This document shows, one piece after another, positions 7,546 to 16,683 of a stretch of DNA of 64,000 nucleotides (the stretch's first letter is position 1; each line of letters begins with the position of its first letter). This DNA comes from an uncultured Clostridia bacterium. GTDB lineage: Bacteria; Bacillota; Clostridia; Christensenellales; Pumilibacteraceae. Under the pieces are notes generated by a model, which worked only from the letters and a program-made list of their open reading frames with translations, had not been told where the DNA came from and did not search any database. Made by a program: the position numbers and the translations under genes. The stretch lies in assembly GCA_934270565.1 (NCBI GenBank), contig CAKQPR010000002.1, positions 1 to 64,000 on the forward strand, read 5' to 3'.

Positions 7546-8742
7546 TTACCTTACGATTTCGGTTATACCACGAGAGTTCAAATATTCGGCGTCATCGGAA
7601 TCGGACGAAAGGACAAACTTGACGTGGTTTCCTCGTCTGACTTCGTCCGAAAACTTTCGTGCGTATTCCCAACCGTCAAACGGTCGGCTTTCGTCGATAA
7701 TATACGCCTTCCCGATTTTCAGTGACTCAGGTTTCGCTCCGCATTTTATCTTTTTGACAGCCTCGGCATAAATCTTCCCGAGCGGCTTGATCCTGTTATT
7801 TACGTCAAAAAGTCCGAGATCGTATTCTATTTCGTCAAATACGAATTTTCTGTCTATATCGTGCGAACACCAGAACGTAAAACCCATTAAATTTTCGCTT
7901 CGCGTTGCGTTCAGCATAGACTCGCATACGAAACGCTCGAAATTTTCTTTTTCCGTCCATTGCGGCGAAATACCGAATTCTTGAATCCAGACTTTTCTGC
8001 GCGTATCGCAAGCATATGCGTTTGCAATTTCTACGTTGAACTCCTGCAACGTCAGACTTTCTTCGGAAAATATGCCGTAACGGAGCGCGTCCGTAAACTT
8101 CACCCACGAATGCAGCGAAGTCGCGCTCCCCGAGTTTGTCAGCGTCCTCCTCGAAAAATACGCGTCACCGTACCACGGCTGATGATCGACACCGATCACG
8201 TTGATTTTATTCGGGAAAAGCGCTTTTACCTCTGCGAAAATATCTTTCAGCCAAGCATCGCCCTCTTCGACCGTAAAATTCTTTATTCCGTATCCGTACA
8301 TATTCAATTCGTTACCGACGTCGATCCCCATAAGCGCGGGATGGTCGGCAATCACGCTCGCAAGCTTACGGAAAAAATATTTTTCCGCGGATATCATATT
8401 TGCGTCGGTAATAATATTTGCGGATTTTATAAACGACGGTAAAAACCAAAAACCGCTCATCCAACCGTCAAGCGCCGTTACTTCCGCTTTAAGATTGTAC
8501 TTTTCGGCAATGTCGAGAACATTCCGCAAATTTAACAACAGCGGCATTGAAACGAAATAATTGTTCGGATGAAAAAGATCCCAACGCAAATGCATTCTTA
8601 TATGATCCGCGCCGAGCGAAGCGATCGCCGCAAGATCTTCGTCAACTGCTCCGTAATTGAAATTCTGCCACGAAAAAAACCAGTCTTTCGACGGAACGTA
8701 GTTTACTCCGAATTTTAAATCACATTTGTTCGTTTGTTTCAT
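7546..8742 (-). CDS. Glycoside hydrolase, clan GH-A (GH5-like)
   Basis: (beta/alpha)8-barrel glycosidase of 398 residues. The acid/base Glu145 lies in GIDVGNELN and the nucleophile Glu255 in KVWIQEFG, the NE and E pair of clan GH-A. Other hallmarks are GADHIRMHLRWD near 44-55 and FTFWCSHDI late in the barrel. There is no signal peptide, so it should act in the cytoplasm on imported oligosaccharides. ATG at 8742 is placed 6 bases after GGAG. It has its own promoter and faces the AraC gene. The family resembles GH5 and COG3934 beta-mannosidase-type enzymes, but the substrate cannot be told. Confidence 0.8.
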   Translation of the reverse strand: MKQTNKCDLKFGVNYVPSKDWFFSWQNFNYGAVDEDLAAIASLGADHIRMHLRWDLFHPNNYFVSMPLLLNLRNVLDIAEKYNLKAEVTALDGWMSGFWFLPSFIKSANIITDANMISAEKYFFRKLASVIADHPALMGIDVGNELNMYGYGIKNFTVEEGDAWLKDIFAEVKALFPNKINVIGVDHQPWYGDAYFSRRTLTNSGSATSLHSWVKFTDALRYGIFSEESLTLQEFNVEIANAYACDTRRKVWIQEFGISPQWTEKENFERFVCESMLNATRSENLMGFTFWCSHDIDRKFVFDEIEYDLGLFDVNNRIKPLGKIYAEAVKKIKCGAKPESLKIGKAYIIDESRPFDGWEYARKFSDEVRRGNHVKFVLSSDSDDAEYLNSRGITEIVR

Positions 8743-8768
8743 AAATAGCTCCGATAGTTTCCGAAACA

Positions 8769-8797
8769 ATTATACACCGCATAAGAAAAAATAACAA
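8769..8797 (-). promoter_or_regulatory. Promoter of the glycoside hydrolase gene
   Basis: Minus strand TTGTTA (8792-8797), 17-base spacer, TATAAT (8769-8774), 26 bases upstream of the chosen start. Confidence 0.75.
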
Positions 8798-8844
8798 TGG
8801 AAAATCTCTACCAAAAGATAGAATTATTTTACTTTTCCATATTA

Positions 8845-8878
8845 AAACGCGCCTTCGCTGTTTACGGAAAGCGCGTTT
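8845..8878 (-). terminator. Terminator after thrS
   Basis: AAACGCGC (8845-8852) pairs with GCGCGTTT (8871-8878), extended inside by CTT/AAG-type pairs. It is followed on the minus strand by TTTTAAT. It lies 16 bases past the thrS stop. Confidence 0.8.
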
Positions 8879-8894
8879 CTATATTGTTTTAATC

Positions 8895-10658
8895 TTAAAC
8901 CCGATCGCGGATTTCTCTGTCGAGTTTTTCAACGAATTCGTCGAGCGGCATCGTAACCGTTTCGCCCGTGTCGCGGCTACGAACGGAAACCGTTCCGTCC
9001 TCCTCTTCTTTCTGTCCGACTACAAGCATATACGGAACGCGGTCGATAACCTGAGCTTCGCGGATCATATAGCCGATCTTCTCGTTTCTCTCATCCGTTT
9101 CGACGCGCACTTTGTTTGCGGCGAGACGGTCGTGGATCTTCTTTGCATAATCGCGGTACTTCTCGGAAACGGGGAGTATTTTAACCTGCGTCGGAGCGAG
9201 CCACGTCGGGAATTTTCCCGCGAAATGCTCGGTCAGAATTCCGATAAAGCGTTCGATTGATCCGTAGCAAACGCGGTGTACCATAATCGGGCGTTTCTTT
9301 TCGCCATTCGCGTCGGTGTATTCGAGCTCGAAATTGAGCGGCATCTGGAAATCGAGCTGAATCGTTCCGCACTGCCAGGTTCTTCCGAGCGTGTCCTCGA
9401 GATGGAAGTCGATTTTCGGGCCGTAGAAAGCGCCGTCGCCCTCGTTGATCGTGTAAGGAAGCCCGAGTTTTTCGAGCGCGGTGATAAGCCCCTGCGTTGC
9501 GGCTTCCCAGTCCTCGTCGCTGCCCATACTGTTTTCGGGACGGGTGGAAAGCTCGACCGAATACTTAAATCCGAATTTACTGTAAACCTCGTTGATAAGG
9601 TGAACGACTCCGACGATTTCGTCGGTAATCTGCTCGCGCGTCATAAAGATATGGGCGTCGTCCTGAGTGAAGCAGCGCACGCGGAACAGACCGTGAAGCG
9701 CGCCTTTGAGCTCGTGGCGATGAACGAGTCCGAGCTCGCCCACGCGCATGGGAAGTTCGCGATAGCTATGCGGCTTCGAGCGATAAACCATTACTCCGCC
9801 GGGGCAGTTCATGGGCTTGACGCAATACACTTCGTCGTCGATGATCGTCGAATACATATTGTCTTTGTAATGATCCCAGTGTCCGCTCGTCTCCCAGAGG
9901 TGACGGTTCATAATGAGCGGCGTGGAAACTTCGACGTAACCATCGCGATAATGGATTTCGCGCCAGTAATCGATAAGCGCGTTCTTAATCGCCATACCTT
10001 TCGGCAGGAAGAACGGAAACCCGGGGGCTTCGTCGCAAAGCATAAACAAGCCCATTTCCTTGCCTATGCGGCGATGATCGCGTTTTTCGGCTTCTTCGAG
10101 CATACGAAGATAGTCGTCGAGCTCCTGCTGAGTTCTGAAAGCGGTACCTTTTACGCGGGTGAGCATCTTGTTGTTACTGTCGTTCTTCCAGTAAGCTCCG
10201 CTCTGTCCGAGAATTTTGAACGCTTTGAGCGCCTTGGTATAAGCGATATGCGGACCTACGCACATATCGATATATTCGCCCTGCTGATAAAAACTGATTT
10301 TAGCGTCGGGGGCGAGGTCGCCGATATGCTCGACCTTATACTTCTCCCCGCGTTCCTCCATAAGCTTAATCGCCTCTTCGCGCGGCAGAACGAACGCTTT
10401 GAACGGAAGGTTCTCTTTCACGATCTTTTTCATTTCTTTTTCGATCGCGGCAAGATCCTCGTCGGTAAGCTTGCGGTCGCCGAGATCGACGTCGTAATAA
10501 AAGCCCTTTTCGTTCGCGGGTCCGTAAGCGAAATCGGCTTCGGGATAAAGCCGCTTGATCGCCTGCGCCATGATATGCGCCGCCGAGTGACGAAGAACGT
10601 GGAGTTCCTCTTCTATCGGACATTCGCCCTGACTGCCGTCGTTGTAGATGATTTTCAT
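8895..10658 (-). CDS. thrS: Threonyl-tRNA synthetase lacking the TGS domain
   Basis: Class II synthetase that charges tRNA-Thr. The editing domain is at the N-terminus (HSAAH at 24-28 and CVGPH at 133-137, the metal-binding set). The catalytic core has RHELKGALHGLFRVRCFTQDDAHIF and a Zn-binding Cys285 in KPMNCPGG. A C-terminal anticodon-binding domain begins near 485. At 587 residues it is about 50-60 shorter than typical bacterial ThrRS because the N-terminal TGS domain is missing; the protein starts a few residues before the editing domain. ATG 10658 has AAGGAG 6 bases upstream. A T-box precedes it, so expression should rise when tRNA-Thr is uncharged. Confidence 0.97.
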   Translation of the reverse strand: MKIIYNDGSQGECPIEEELHVLRHSAAHIMAQAIKRLYPEADFAYGPANEKGFYYDVDLGDRKLTDEDLAAIEKEMKKIVKENLPFKAFVLPREEAIKLMEERGEKYKVEHIGDLAPDAKISFYQQGEYIDMCVGPHIAYTKALKAFKILGQSGAYWKNDSNNKMLTRVKGTAFRTQQELDDYLRMLEEAEKRDHRRIGKEMGLFMLCDEAPGFPFFLPKGMAIKNALIDYWREIHYRDGYVEVSTPLIMNRHLWETSGHWDHYKDNMYSTIIDDEVYCVKPMNCPGGVMVYRSKPHSYRELPMRVGELGLVHRHELKGALHGLFRVRCFTQDDAHIFMTREQITDEIVGVVHLINEVYSKFGFKYSVELSTRPENSMGSDEDWEAATQGLITALEKLGLPYTINEGDGAFYGPKIDFHLEDTLGRTWQCGTIQLDFQMPLNFELEYTDANGEKKRPIMVHRVCYGSIERFIGILTEHFAGKFPTWLAPTQVKILPVSEKYRDYAKKIHDRLAANKVRVETDERNEKIGYMIREAQVIDRVPYMLVVGQKEEEDGTVSVRSRDTGETVTMPLDEFVEKLDREIRDRV

Positions 10659-10677
10659 AACCTGCTCCTTAAATAAA

Positions 10678-10907
10678 GTAAAAACGCCCTCAAAGGCAAA
10701 TACGCCTTCAAGGGTGCTTGAAAAAACACGGTTCCACCTTGAAATTTAACTCGTTTAGTCCTTTACGCGGACGGACGGAAACGCATACTGTGAATTCAAC
10801 GTTTCGCTCGGGAACGGTTTTCGCCGACGTACGAGTAAGAAGCTTTCAGCCGCGGCTTCTCTCTCTTTCAATCGCTGTCGTTCGGGTACTCTTTTCCTTC
10901 AACGCTT
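10678..10907 (-). ncRNA. T-box riboswitch (thrS leader)
   Basis: The minus-strand leader between the promoter and thrS carries the T-box core AAGGTGGAACCGTG (10727-10740), which pairs with the NCCA end of uncharged tRNA. It is followed by a strong terminator hairpin (arms around GCACCCTTGAAGGC and GCCTTTGAGGGC, 10685-10717) and TTTTT. Upstream, around 10850-10905, lie AGTA- and GAGAGAG-type elements of stem I. I could not fold it, so the specifier codon (expected to be a Thr codon) is not assigned. Confidence 0.9.
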
Positions 10908-10913
10908 TATCAT

Positions 10914-10942
10914 ATTATAGCACCGCAAACGGATAAAGTCAA
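10914..10942 (-). promoter_or_regulatory. Promoter of the thrS T-box transcript
   Basis: Minus strand TTGACT (10937-10942), 17-base spacer, TATAAT (10914-10919), with TG one base before the -10 box (extended -10). Confidence 0.85.
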
Positions 10943-10986
10943 ATATTTGAGCGGGGTGCGCGCGTAAATTTTACGGCTTTCGCCGA

Positions 10987-12024
10987 TCATTTCTCGCTTT
11001 TTTCGAAAAAGTCGAGGTCGGTTGCGTAACACCATTTTCCGCCGGTGAATTTACCGAATATGTACTTGTTCGAAGCCGATTCGCACATAACGTACAGTTT
11101 TCCGTCTACGATTTCGATTTCTTCGGACATGGGCGCGATCTTGCGATCGGACACAAGCGCCTTTTCGTCGAGGAAATAAGTTTTGACTTCTTGTCCGAGA
11201 ATACTTACCGTTTCGGAAGTCGCGCTCGGGATCGCATAATTATAAATATGCGAGAAAGCCATACCGTAAGAAGTCGAAACGTACACGTTTCCGCCGTCGA
11301 AGCACATACCCTGCGCCTGATCGGGAAGCGAGAACGCTTCTACTGGCTCGGGAGAAATACCGAATTCTGCCGTTTCGTCGAATTCAAACGCCACGGCAAG
11401 AGCGCGGTTCGTTCCGCCGCTTACCGCAATATGGTGGCTTTCGTTAGTCTTGTAATTCTGTTCGCGGTAGAATTCTCCGATCAGAATTTTGCCGTCGTAA
11501 ACCGTGGTAAACGCCGCGTTTATGTAGTCGTTATCACTTTTCAGTTGGAATTTACCTTTCGCCTTAATGCTTGCTCCGTCTATGGCGTTTCTGATATCGT
11601 CATACGAGAAGACGTACAAGCACCGATCGCTGCCGCCCGCAACGTAAACGTAATCGCCGTAAACCGCAATTCCGCCCGCGTGTCCCGAAAAATCTGTACC
11701 GTCTTCGTTTTTCATAGACACAGATTTATAAAATTTAGCGTTTTCCTTGCAAACGAGGTTGATAGGCGAAGCCGATTTGTCGTTCATATAACCGGTAACG
11801 AAAAAGCAACCTAATCTGTCGTCGTAAGCAATTCCCTGAGCGACAAAACCGTCGTCCGAATCCGGTATCTCGAACGATTTTTTACTCGCTTTATAGTAAT
11901 CGCTTACAGAACCGCGGAAATAGATATTAAGTCCTGCCACAAGCAGTCCGAACAGGACCCCGAGCCCGCCGAGAACGATAGCGACGATGCCCCACCACGG
12001 AATTCTCTTTTTTGTCTTTACCAT
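10987..12024 (-). CDS. Membrane-anchored protein of unknown function (beta-propeller-like)
   Basis: 345 residues with one N-terminal transmembrane helix (about 9-33) after a short basic cytoplasmic tail, so the rest is probably outside the membrane. The large domain has repeated blade-like strands (GIAYDDRLGCFFVTGYM, GGIAVYGDYVYVAGG, GMCFDGGNVYVSTSYG, EIVDGKLYVMCE) like secreted propeller proteins, though I do not recognise a named family. ATG at 12024 has GAGGT 5 bases upstream. It is a single-gene unit between the thrS T-box and the inverted-repeat element. A role in sensing or in cell-envelope binding is only a guess. Confidence 0.7.
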   Translation of the reverse strand: MVKTKKRIPWWGIVAIVLGGLGVLFGLLVAGLNIYFRGSVSDYYKASKKSFEIPDSDDGFVAQGIAYDDRLGCFFVTGYMNDKSASPINLVCKENAKFYKSVSMKNEDGTDFSGHAGGIAVYGDYVYVAGGSDRCLYVFSYDDIRNAIDGASIKAKGKFQLKSDNDYINAAFTTVYDGKILIGEFYREQNYKTNESHHIAVSGGTNRALAVAFEFDETAEFGISPEPVEAFSLPDQAQGMCFDGGNVYVSTSYGMAFSHIYNYAIPSATSETVSILGQEVKTYFLDEKALVSDRKIAPMSEEIEIVDGKLYVMCESASNKYIFGKFTGGKWCYATDLDFFEKSEK

Positions 12025-12036
12025 ACGTTACCTCAT

Positions 12037-12063
12037 TGTTGAAAATTCAACATTGTAATTATA
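12037..12063 (-). promoter_or_regulatory. Extended -10 promoter and inverted repeat upstream of the membrane-anchored protein
   Basis: Minus strand TGC-TATAAT (TATAAT at 12058-12063) is an extended -10; no convincing -35 is seen. Just downstream, TGTTGAA-AA-TTCAACA (12037-12052) is an inverted repeat with 7-base arms that could bind a dimeric regulator at the transcription start. Confidence 0.5.
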
Positions 12064-12160
12064 GCAAGCAAAAGTGATTTTTATTTAAACAATCGGTAAC
12101 GTTGTATGAAAATTGTGTAAAAATCGCAACCCCGACGTAAAACGACACAAAAACTCAAAG

Positions 12161-12321
12161 TACGCCTAATAGGATAATCGGCGCATTATTTATAGAGGAA
12201 AAATACGAAAACGGCAGTTTTCTATACAAAATCGAGCATAAACGTTATAAAACTCTTTACAAAAAACGCCCCAAGTGCTAAAATAATTATGAAAAGTGCG
12301 CCGATTATCCTATTAGGCGTA
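12161..12321. mobile_element. MITE-like element with 25-bp perfect terminal inverted repeats
   Basis: The 25 bases at 12161-12185 (beginning TACGCCTAATAGGATAATCG) recur as an exact reverse complement at 12297-12321, 111 bases apart. Both outer ends are TA, as expected for a TA target duplication of the IS630/Tc1-mariner type. The interior has no plausible gene. It sits in the otherwise gene-free 12025-12353 interval and contains a plus-strand promoter for the giant lipoprotein. A long regulatory hairpin is the alternative reading. Confidence 0.6.
12256..12284 (+). promoter_or_regulatory. Promoter of the giant lipoprotein, inside the inverted-repeat element
   Basis: TTTACA (12256-12261), 17-base spacer, TAAAAT (12279-12284), with TG before the -10 box. 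Transcription would start near 12291, so the right inverted repeat lies in the 5' untranslated region, upstream of AAAGGAG and the ATG at 12354. Confidence 0.65.
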
Positions 12322-12353
12322 TTCGTCCGATCGAACGGAAAGGAGAATAAGTA

Positions 12354-15300
12354 ATGAAAAAGAAGATCTTTGCCGTACTTGCCGCGGCGGTTCTTGTGAT
12401 CGTAAGCGCCGTTACTTTCGTTGCTTGCGGAAACAAGTCTCCGCAAGAGCCCGACGACAAAAGCAACGTTGACGTTTTTGCCGAAAACTCGGAATACAAG
12501 GAGTTTTACGACACCGTAACCAAAATCGAAAACGCTTTGTTCGGCGAGACGCGGAATTCTTCCGCCCGCACGACAAATCGCATTTATAATGCCGCATACA
12601 ATAGCGGCAAGTCGCTTAACGACGTTGCTTCTGTAGTAAACGGTGCGATGAGCAAGCTTACGTCCGACGAAGCTACCGGATTCGAACCCGAAATCACCCA
12701 CTCTTTGTACTCTACTTACAAAGGAATGTTCGCGTCCTCATTCTCGCTCGCAAAACAGATGGGCGACGGTATAACGCGGCTTAAAAACAAGAAAAACTTT
12801 TATAACGTGGTAATGGAGTTTCAGCCGGGTAATGACGGCAATAGTTACTATTACGTTATCGAAAAGAACGGCAATCATATCTATCAGATCATCTATTCGC
12901 CCGAGCTCGTAACTACGATCGTAAACACGAGCGGCGACGAGACTTTGAATGTTCGGCAAGAGTTTTTCGCCCTTACCGACGTGTCTTACACAAACGATAA
13001 CTCGTTCGAGTTTTCCATGCTCACCGTCTGGGGCGAGGACGAACAGCTTTCCTTCTCCTACGGCAACAGCGCAAAACGCATAATGTACGGTCAAAGCGAC
13101 GGAAACGAACTCGGCTATCTTGCATGGGCGGACGGCGACCTTATAAACGGCACCAAACAGATTTCCTTGGGGTCGAGCGAAGAAAAATGCAAGGAAATGT
13201 CCGCAACTTTCGGCGCTCTTTACGATTATATCGACAAGTCATACGTAAAGTCGATCGCGAACCGTAAAGAAGTTTCGCTCACACAACAAGAACTTGACGA
13301 AATAACAGCTATTTGGGCAAAGCAAGCCGCGCTCGATCAGGGCGAAGATTCGCCGTGGCGGCTCGAAGGCGGCGTACTTACAGGTTGCAATTTCGACGAA
13401 AGCACTGCAAATCCGAGCGAAACAGTAATCATACCGGAAAATATCGTAATGATTTCGTCAAACTTCGTAGTATCGGACAAAACGGGAAAGGTTAAAAACC
13501 TTGTTATCCCCTCTTCCGTCACGCAGGTTAAACGCGCCGACAACAACCGCTGGCAAACGGTCGACGCGTCGTACTTCGACCCGCGCATTTTCGTTTCTCC
13601 GTCCTATGACGACAGTCATAATTACAGATTTTCGCATATCCGTTCCGAAAGCCCGCTGTTTAAAACGGACGAGATCTCGGGTATGTTGCTTACAACGAAC
13701 ACCGACGAAGCGTTCTATCTTTTCGATGCGGATAAGTCCGAGTACGACCTTACGGGCGTTACGATTTCGGACAATATCTGCAGCACGTCTGCCGATTCGC
13801 GCTATTTGAACAACGTAAAAATCATTAAGGCGAACGCGAAAAGATTTTATAACTACGCCGGCGAAAAAAACAAAGGCGAGCTATCGGATTCGAGCTCCAA
13901 GGTTTTTTCCTACTACTACGACGAGAGAAACGTTTTCAGAATTTTCGGTGATAACGGTATAAACCTCGATCTTCTCGAAATACATTACGGAAAACCATGC
14001 GAGCGTTACTTCGGTTATAGCTATAACTTTACCTACGACAAGTATATCGACGATATTGCCGAACGCCTCACGATCCGCCCCAACGATCCTTTCAGTATGA
14101 ATATGTCGCAAACGATCGAAGCGACCGAAGCTTCCGAAATCAAAAAACTTAAAATCGTTGCCGACGGTTATAAATACGTGTATATTTCGGCGGACGGAGG
14201 AAAATTCGATACTTACAGCGCCGACTTAAAGGACAAAACCGCAGACGAGCTTAAAGCTTTGGCTTCGGCTATCGAAAACAAATACGCAGCGCGTTTCAAC
14301 GCTTGGAAAAACAGCGACGAAGCGCTCGGTCTCGACAAGCGTTACCTTACTTTCGAATACTTCCTCAGACACTCGGCTCGCGACAATACTACCGCGCTCG
14401 ACGATATGTTCCGCTATAATAACATACGCTATTATCTTGTGTTCAAAAAGAAATATCCGGGCGAAAACATTTATTCGGTTATCCGCAACGTCGAATGTCC
14501 CGACGGAGTTACATGCGTAAGTGATAGCGACGAAAGTTTTGACTACAACGCATACAGAATGTTCGTTAGAGACGGCGGTGAAAAAGTAATTAACGTTTCG
14601 GGCGAATATCAAAAAGTTTACATTTCCGACAACATTAAAAAGGACAGCTATTCTAAGGTTACGGTAAATATCGCTCCGACCGCAAAGTTTACCGAATTAC
14701 AGTTCAACGATAACGTGAATGACGGCAACGGCATGCCTGTAGACAATTACACATACCCCTATGCGCGTTATATCGTTAAGCTTCCCGTAACGAAGAATCG
14801 ATTCGAAAGCGACGAACTTATGATGTACAGAGCGAGAATTCTTAAGAATTGCGAATACACTCTCGCGCAGTTGCAGACAAAGAATTATTTCGACGAAAAA
14901 ACGGGCGCTAAATACGAGTTTGCCGCAACCGACGGAGCAAGTCCGCTCGTTTCTAACTACTGGGTTAAATATGAAGGAATAGTCGCGGCTTACCTCGACG
15001 AAACTTCGGACAGCACGACAATCACTCTCCCCGCCGATTGCGACACGCTCTCGGCAAATATGGAGTTTACTACTAAAAACCGCCTTGCGAAAGTCGTAAT
15101 TCCCGATAATTACGCTTATTACCTCGGTCAGCTCGGGAAGCTCACTTCGATCCGCGAAGAGGACGTCTGGCTTTTCAAATGGGATAACTCTTATTGTCAG
15201 GACGAAGGCGTATTCCAGAAGAGACTGAAATCCGTCGAAATGAGCGATACTCAACCGCTTTTCAAAAAAGTCGGCAACAAAGTGTATTCGAAAGACGGTG

Positions 15301-16613
15301 TTTTTGAGCTCAATCAGATGATAGCCGCATCGTCCGCTCCTGTCGAACGCACTTCCTATCCCGACAGCTACGTTTGTGTAACCAACTACTTTATCGATAA
15401 CGAAGAATACTTAAAATACACCTTCGAAAACGTTTACGTGATTATGTACGACGTGACCGGTAATGTTTCAATAGACCTTACATTATTCGACGGACTCGAC
15501 CCAACGAATTTACAAGGAATAAACATCGGTAAAAACTCTGTCGTTACAAACACAAATTTCGGCGATTTCAGAGATATTTCTCTGGTGTTCGAGGGAACGC
15601 GTGCCAAATTCGAACAAAAGTACACTTCGGCAAAAGCTAAAGAACTCTTCTGGGATACCAACGTAACAAAACTCTCGTCGACCTACACCTATGAAGATTT
15701 TACCGCCGACGATTACGTCTTTTTAACCGAAATAGACGAATACGGAAATGCAACGTACTTTCAATTTCTCTTTTCCGATAGTGTAAATTCTGAGTATGAT
15801 GTATTAAGTTTTGGCACGGATATGTCTCAACCTATAGATCATGATGCCGTCAACGGTAATAAGCTTAAGGTCATCAAGTTCTACGAATTCGAAAGTCTTG
15901 TACGGAAATACAACGACGCCGAATACAACACTGTTACCGCAATGAAATACAACCTCGAAACGGGCAAAAAGATTTCAAACGTCGTACTCTACTTCGACGT
16001 TTCGCTTACAGCTTTCCAACAGTTGTGTGACAACGGCAACGTAGCCGATTTTATCGGCTGGAACACCGACAACTTCGCTATTCCAAGCAACTTGAATCTT
16101 ACAGCGTTAGCGGAGCTCGGCTACGAATATACAGAATCCAAAACAGGCGTTCATATCAGATTTTTGTTCGGTAATAAAGAATTAACGCAAAATCCCGATC
16201 CGACCGAGCTCAAACCGAGCGAAAAACAATACACGGCAACTTTTTCGGGTTCGACAATAGATTTCGTCGAGTACACAAACATGGGATATTCCGGCGCTGA
16301 TTATTGTACCGAAATCACAATCACTAATAGCGTCGACGAATTGATTACGTTTGTGAACTACGCGTTAGCTGACGGCGCAAAAATCTACAGAACAACTTTC
16401 AATTTTACAAAAATAACATTACAACAATTTTTGGAATTATACACCCCGCTACACTCCAACGTTTTTCAATTCAACAATACCAACATTTTTGCACAAGAAA
16501 TAGTATTTGATGAACCGTATGAACAGACTGAAAATACTCTGACTTTTTCTAACGGCGAAGAGTTTGAAATTAAACTTGTATTTGCAAAAGATTCAAACGA
16601 AGGAGAAATCTAA
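12354..16613 (+). CDS. Giant putative surface lipoprotein (1,419 residues)
   Basis: The N-terminus has a basic start, a hydrophobic core (about 5-22) and a lipobox-like VTFVAC with the lipidated Cys at residue 25. It is therefore probably exported and tethered to the outer face of the membrane. Segments such as ETVIIPENIVMISSNFVV with KNLVIPSSVTQVKR (about 355-400) and RLAKVVIPDNYAYYL (about 905-920) resemble the strand units of BspA-type leucine-rich repeats, but they are sparse and most of the protein matches nothing I recognise. The composition is rich in Tyr, Asn, Asp and Lys, as in surface proteins. AAAGGAG lies 8 bases before ATG. It is a single-gene unit that ends in a strong terminator. 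Confidence 0.8.
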   Translation: MKKKIFAVLAAAVLVIVSAVTFVACGNKSPQEPDDKSNVDVFAENSEYKEFYDTVTKIENALFGETRNSSARTTNRIYNAAYNSGKSLNDVASVVNGAMSKLTSDEATGFEPEITHSLYSTYKGMFASSFSLAKQMGDGITRLKNKKNFYNVVMEFQPGNDGNSYYYVIEKNGNHIYQIIYSPELVTTIVNTSGDETLNVRQEFFALTDVSYTNDNSFEFSMLTVWGEDEQLSFSYGNSAKRIMYGQSDGNELGYLAWADGDLINGTKQISLGSSEEKCKEMSATFGALYDYIDKSYVKSIANRKEVSLTQQELDEITAIWAKQAALDQGEDSPWRLEGGVLTGCNFDESTANPSETVIIPENIVMISSNFVVSDKTGKVKNLVIPSSVTQVKRADNNRWQTVDASYFDPRIFVSPSYDDSHNYRFSHIRSESPLFKTDEISGMLLTTNTDEAFYLFDADKSEYDLTGVTISDNICSTSADSRYLNNVKIIKANAKRFYNYAGEKNKGELSDSSSKVFSYYYDERNVFRIFGDNGINLDLLEIHYGKPCERYFGYSYNFTYDKYIDDIAERLTIRPNDPFSMNMSQTIEATEASEIKKLKIVADGYKYVYISADGGKFDTYSADLKDKTADELKALASAIENKYAARFNAWKNSDEALGLDKRYLTFEYFLRHSARDNTTALDDMFRYNNIRYYLVFKKKYPGENIYSVIRNVECPDGVTCVSDSDESFDYNAYRMFVRDGGEKVINVSGEYQKVYISDNIKKDSYSKVTVNIAPTAKFTELQFNDNVNDGNGMPVDNYTYPYARYIVKLPVTKNRFESDELMMYRARILKNCEYTLAQLQTKNYFDEKTGAKYEFAATDGASPLVSNYWVKYEGIVAAYLDETSDSTTITLPADCDTLSANMEFTTKNRLAKVVIPDNYAYYLGQLGKLTSIREEDVWLFKWDNSYCQDEGVFQKRLKSVEMSDTQPLFKKVGNKVYSKDGVFELNQMIAASSAPVERTSYPDSYVCVTNYFIDNEEYLKYTFENVYVIMYDVTGNVSIDLTLFDGLDPTNLQGINIGKNSVVTNTNFGDFRDISLVFEGTRAKFEQKYTSAKAKELFWDTNVTKLSSTYTYEDFTADDYVFLTEIDEYGNATYFQFLFSDSVNSEYDVLSFGTDMSQPIDHDAVNGNKLKVIKFYEFESLVRKYNDAEYNTVTAMKYNLETGKKISNVVLYFDVSLTAFQQLCDNGNVADFIGWNTDNFAIPSNLNLTALAELGYEYTESKTGVHIRFLFGNKELTQNPDPTELKPSEKQYTATFSGSTIDFVEYTNMGYSGADYCTEITITNSVDELITFVNYALADGAKIYRTTFNFTKITLQQFLELYTPLHSNVFQFNNTNIFAQEIVFDEPYEQTENTLTFSNGEEFEIKLVFAKDSNEGEI

Positions 16614-16625
16614 CAGTTCACACAC

Positions 16626-16668
16626 GAAAAAGCCGTTTCTTGTCCATCAGACAAGAAACGGCTTTTTC
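16626..16668. terminator. Strong bidirectional terminator
   Basis: A perfect 19-pair stem (16626-16644 with 16650-16668) around a CATCA loop, with five A on one side and five T on the other. It separates the convergent lipoprotein and carboxypeptidase genes. Confidence 0.95.
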
Positions 16669-16683
16669 TATACCTATTACATT

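Noticed and set aside
9276..10676. Long plus-strand open frame opposite thrS
   Set aside because: Antisense shadow caused by codon bias; thrS has full family motifs and the other frame has none.
12222..12701. Minus-strand frame across the inverted-repeat element and lipoprotein start
   Set aside because: It overlaps the well-supported lipoprotein signal sequence, promoter and ribosome-binding site; composition looks non-coding.
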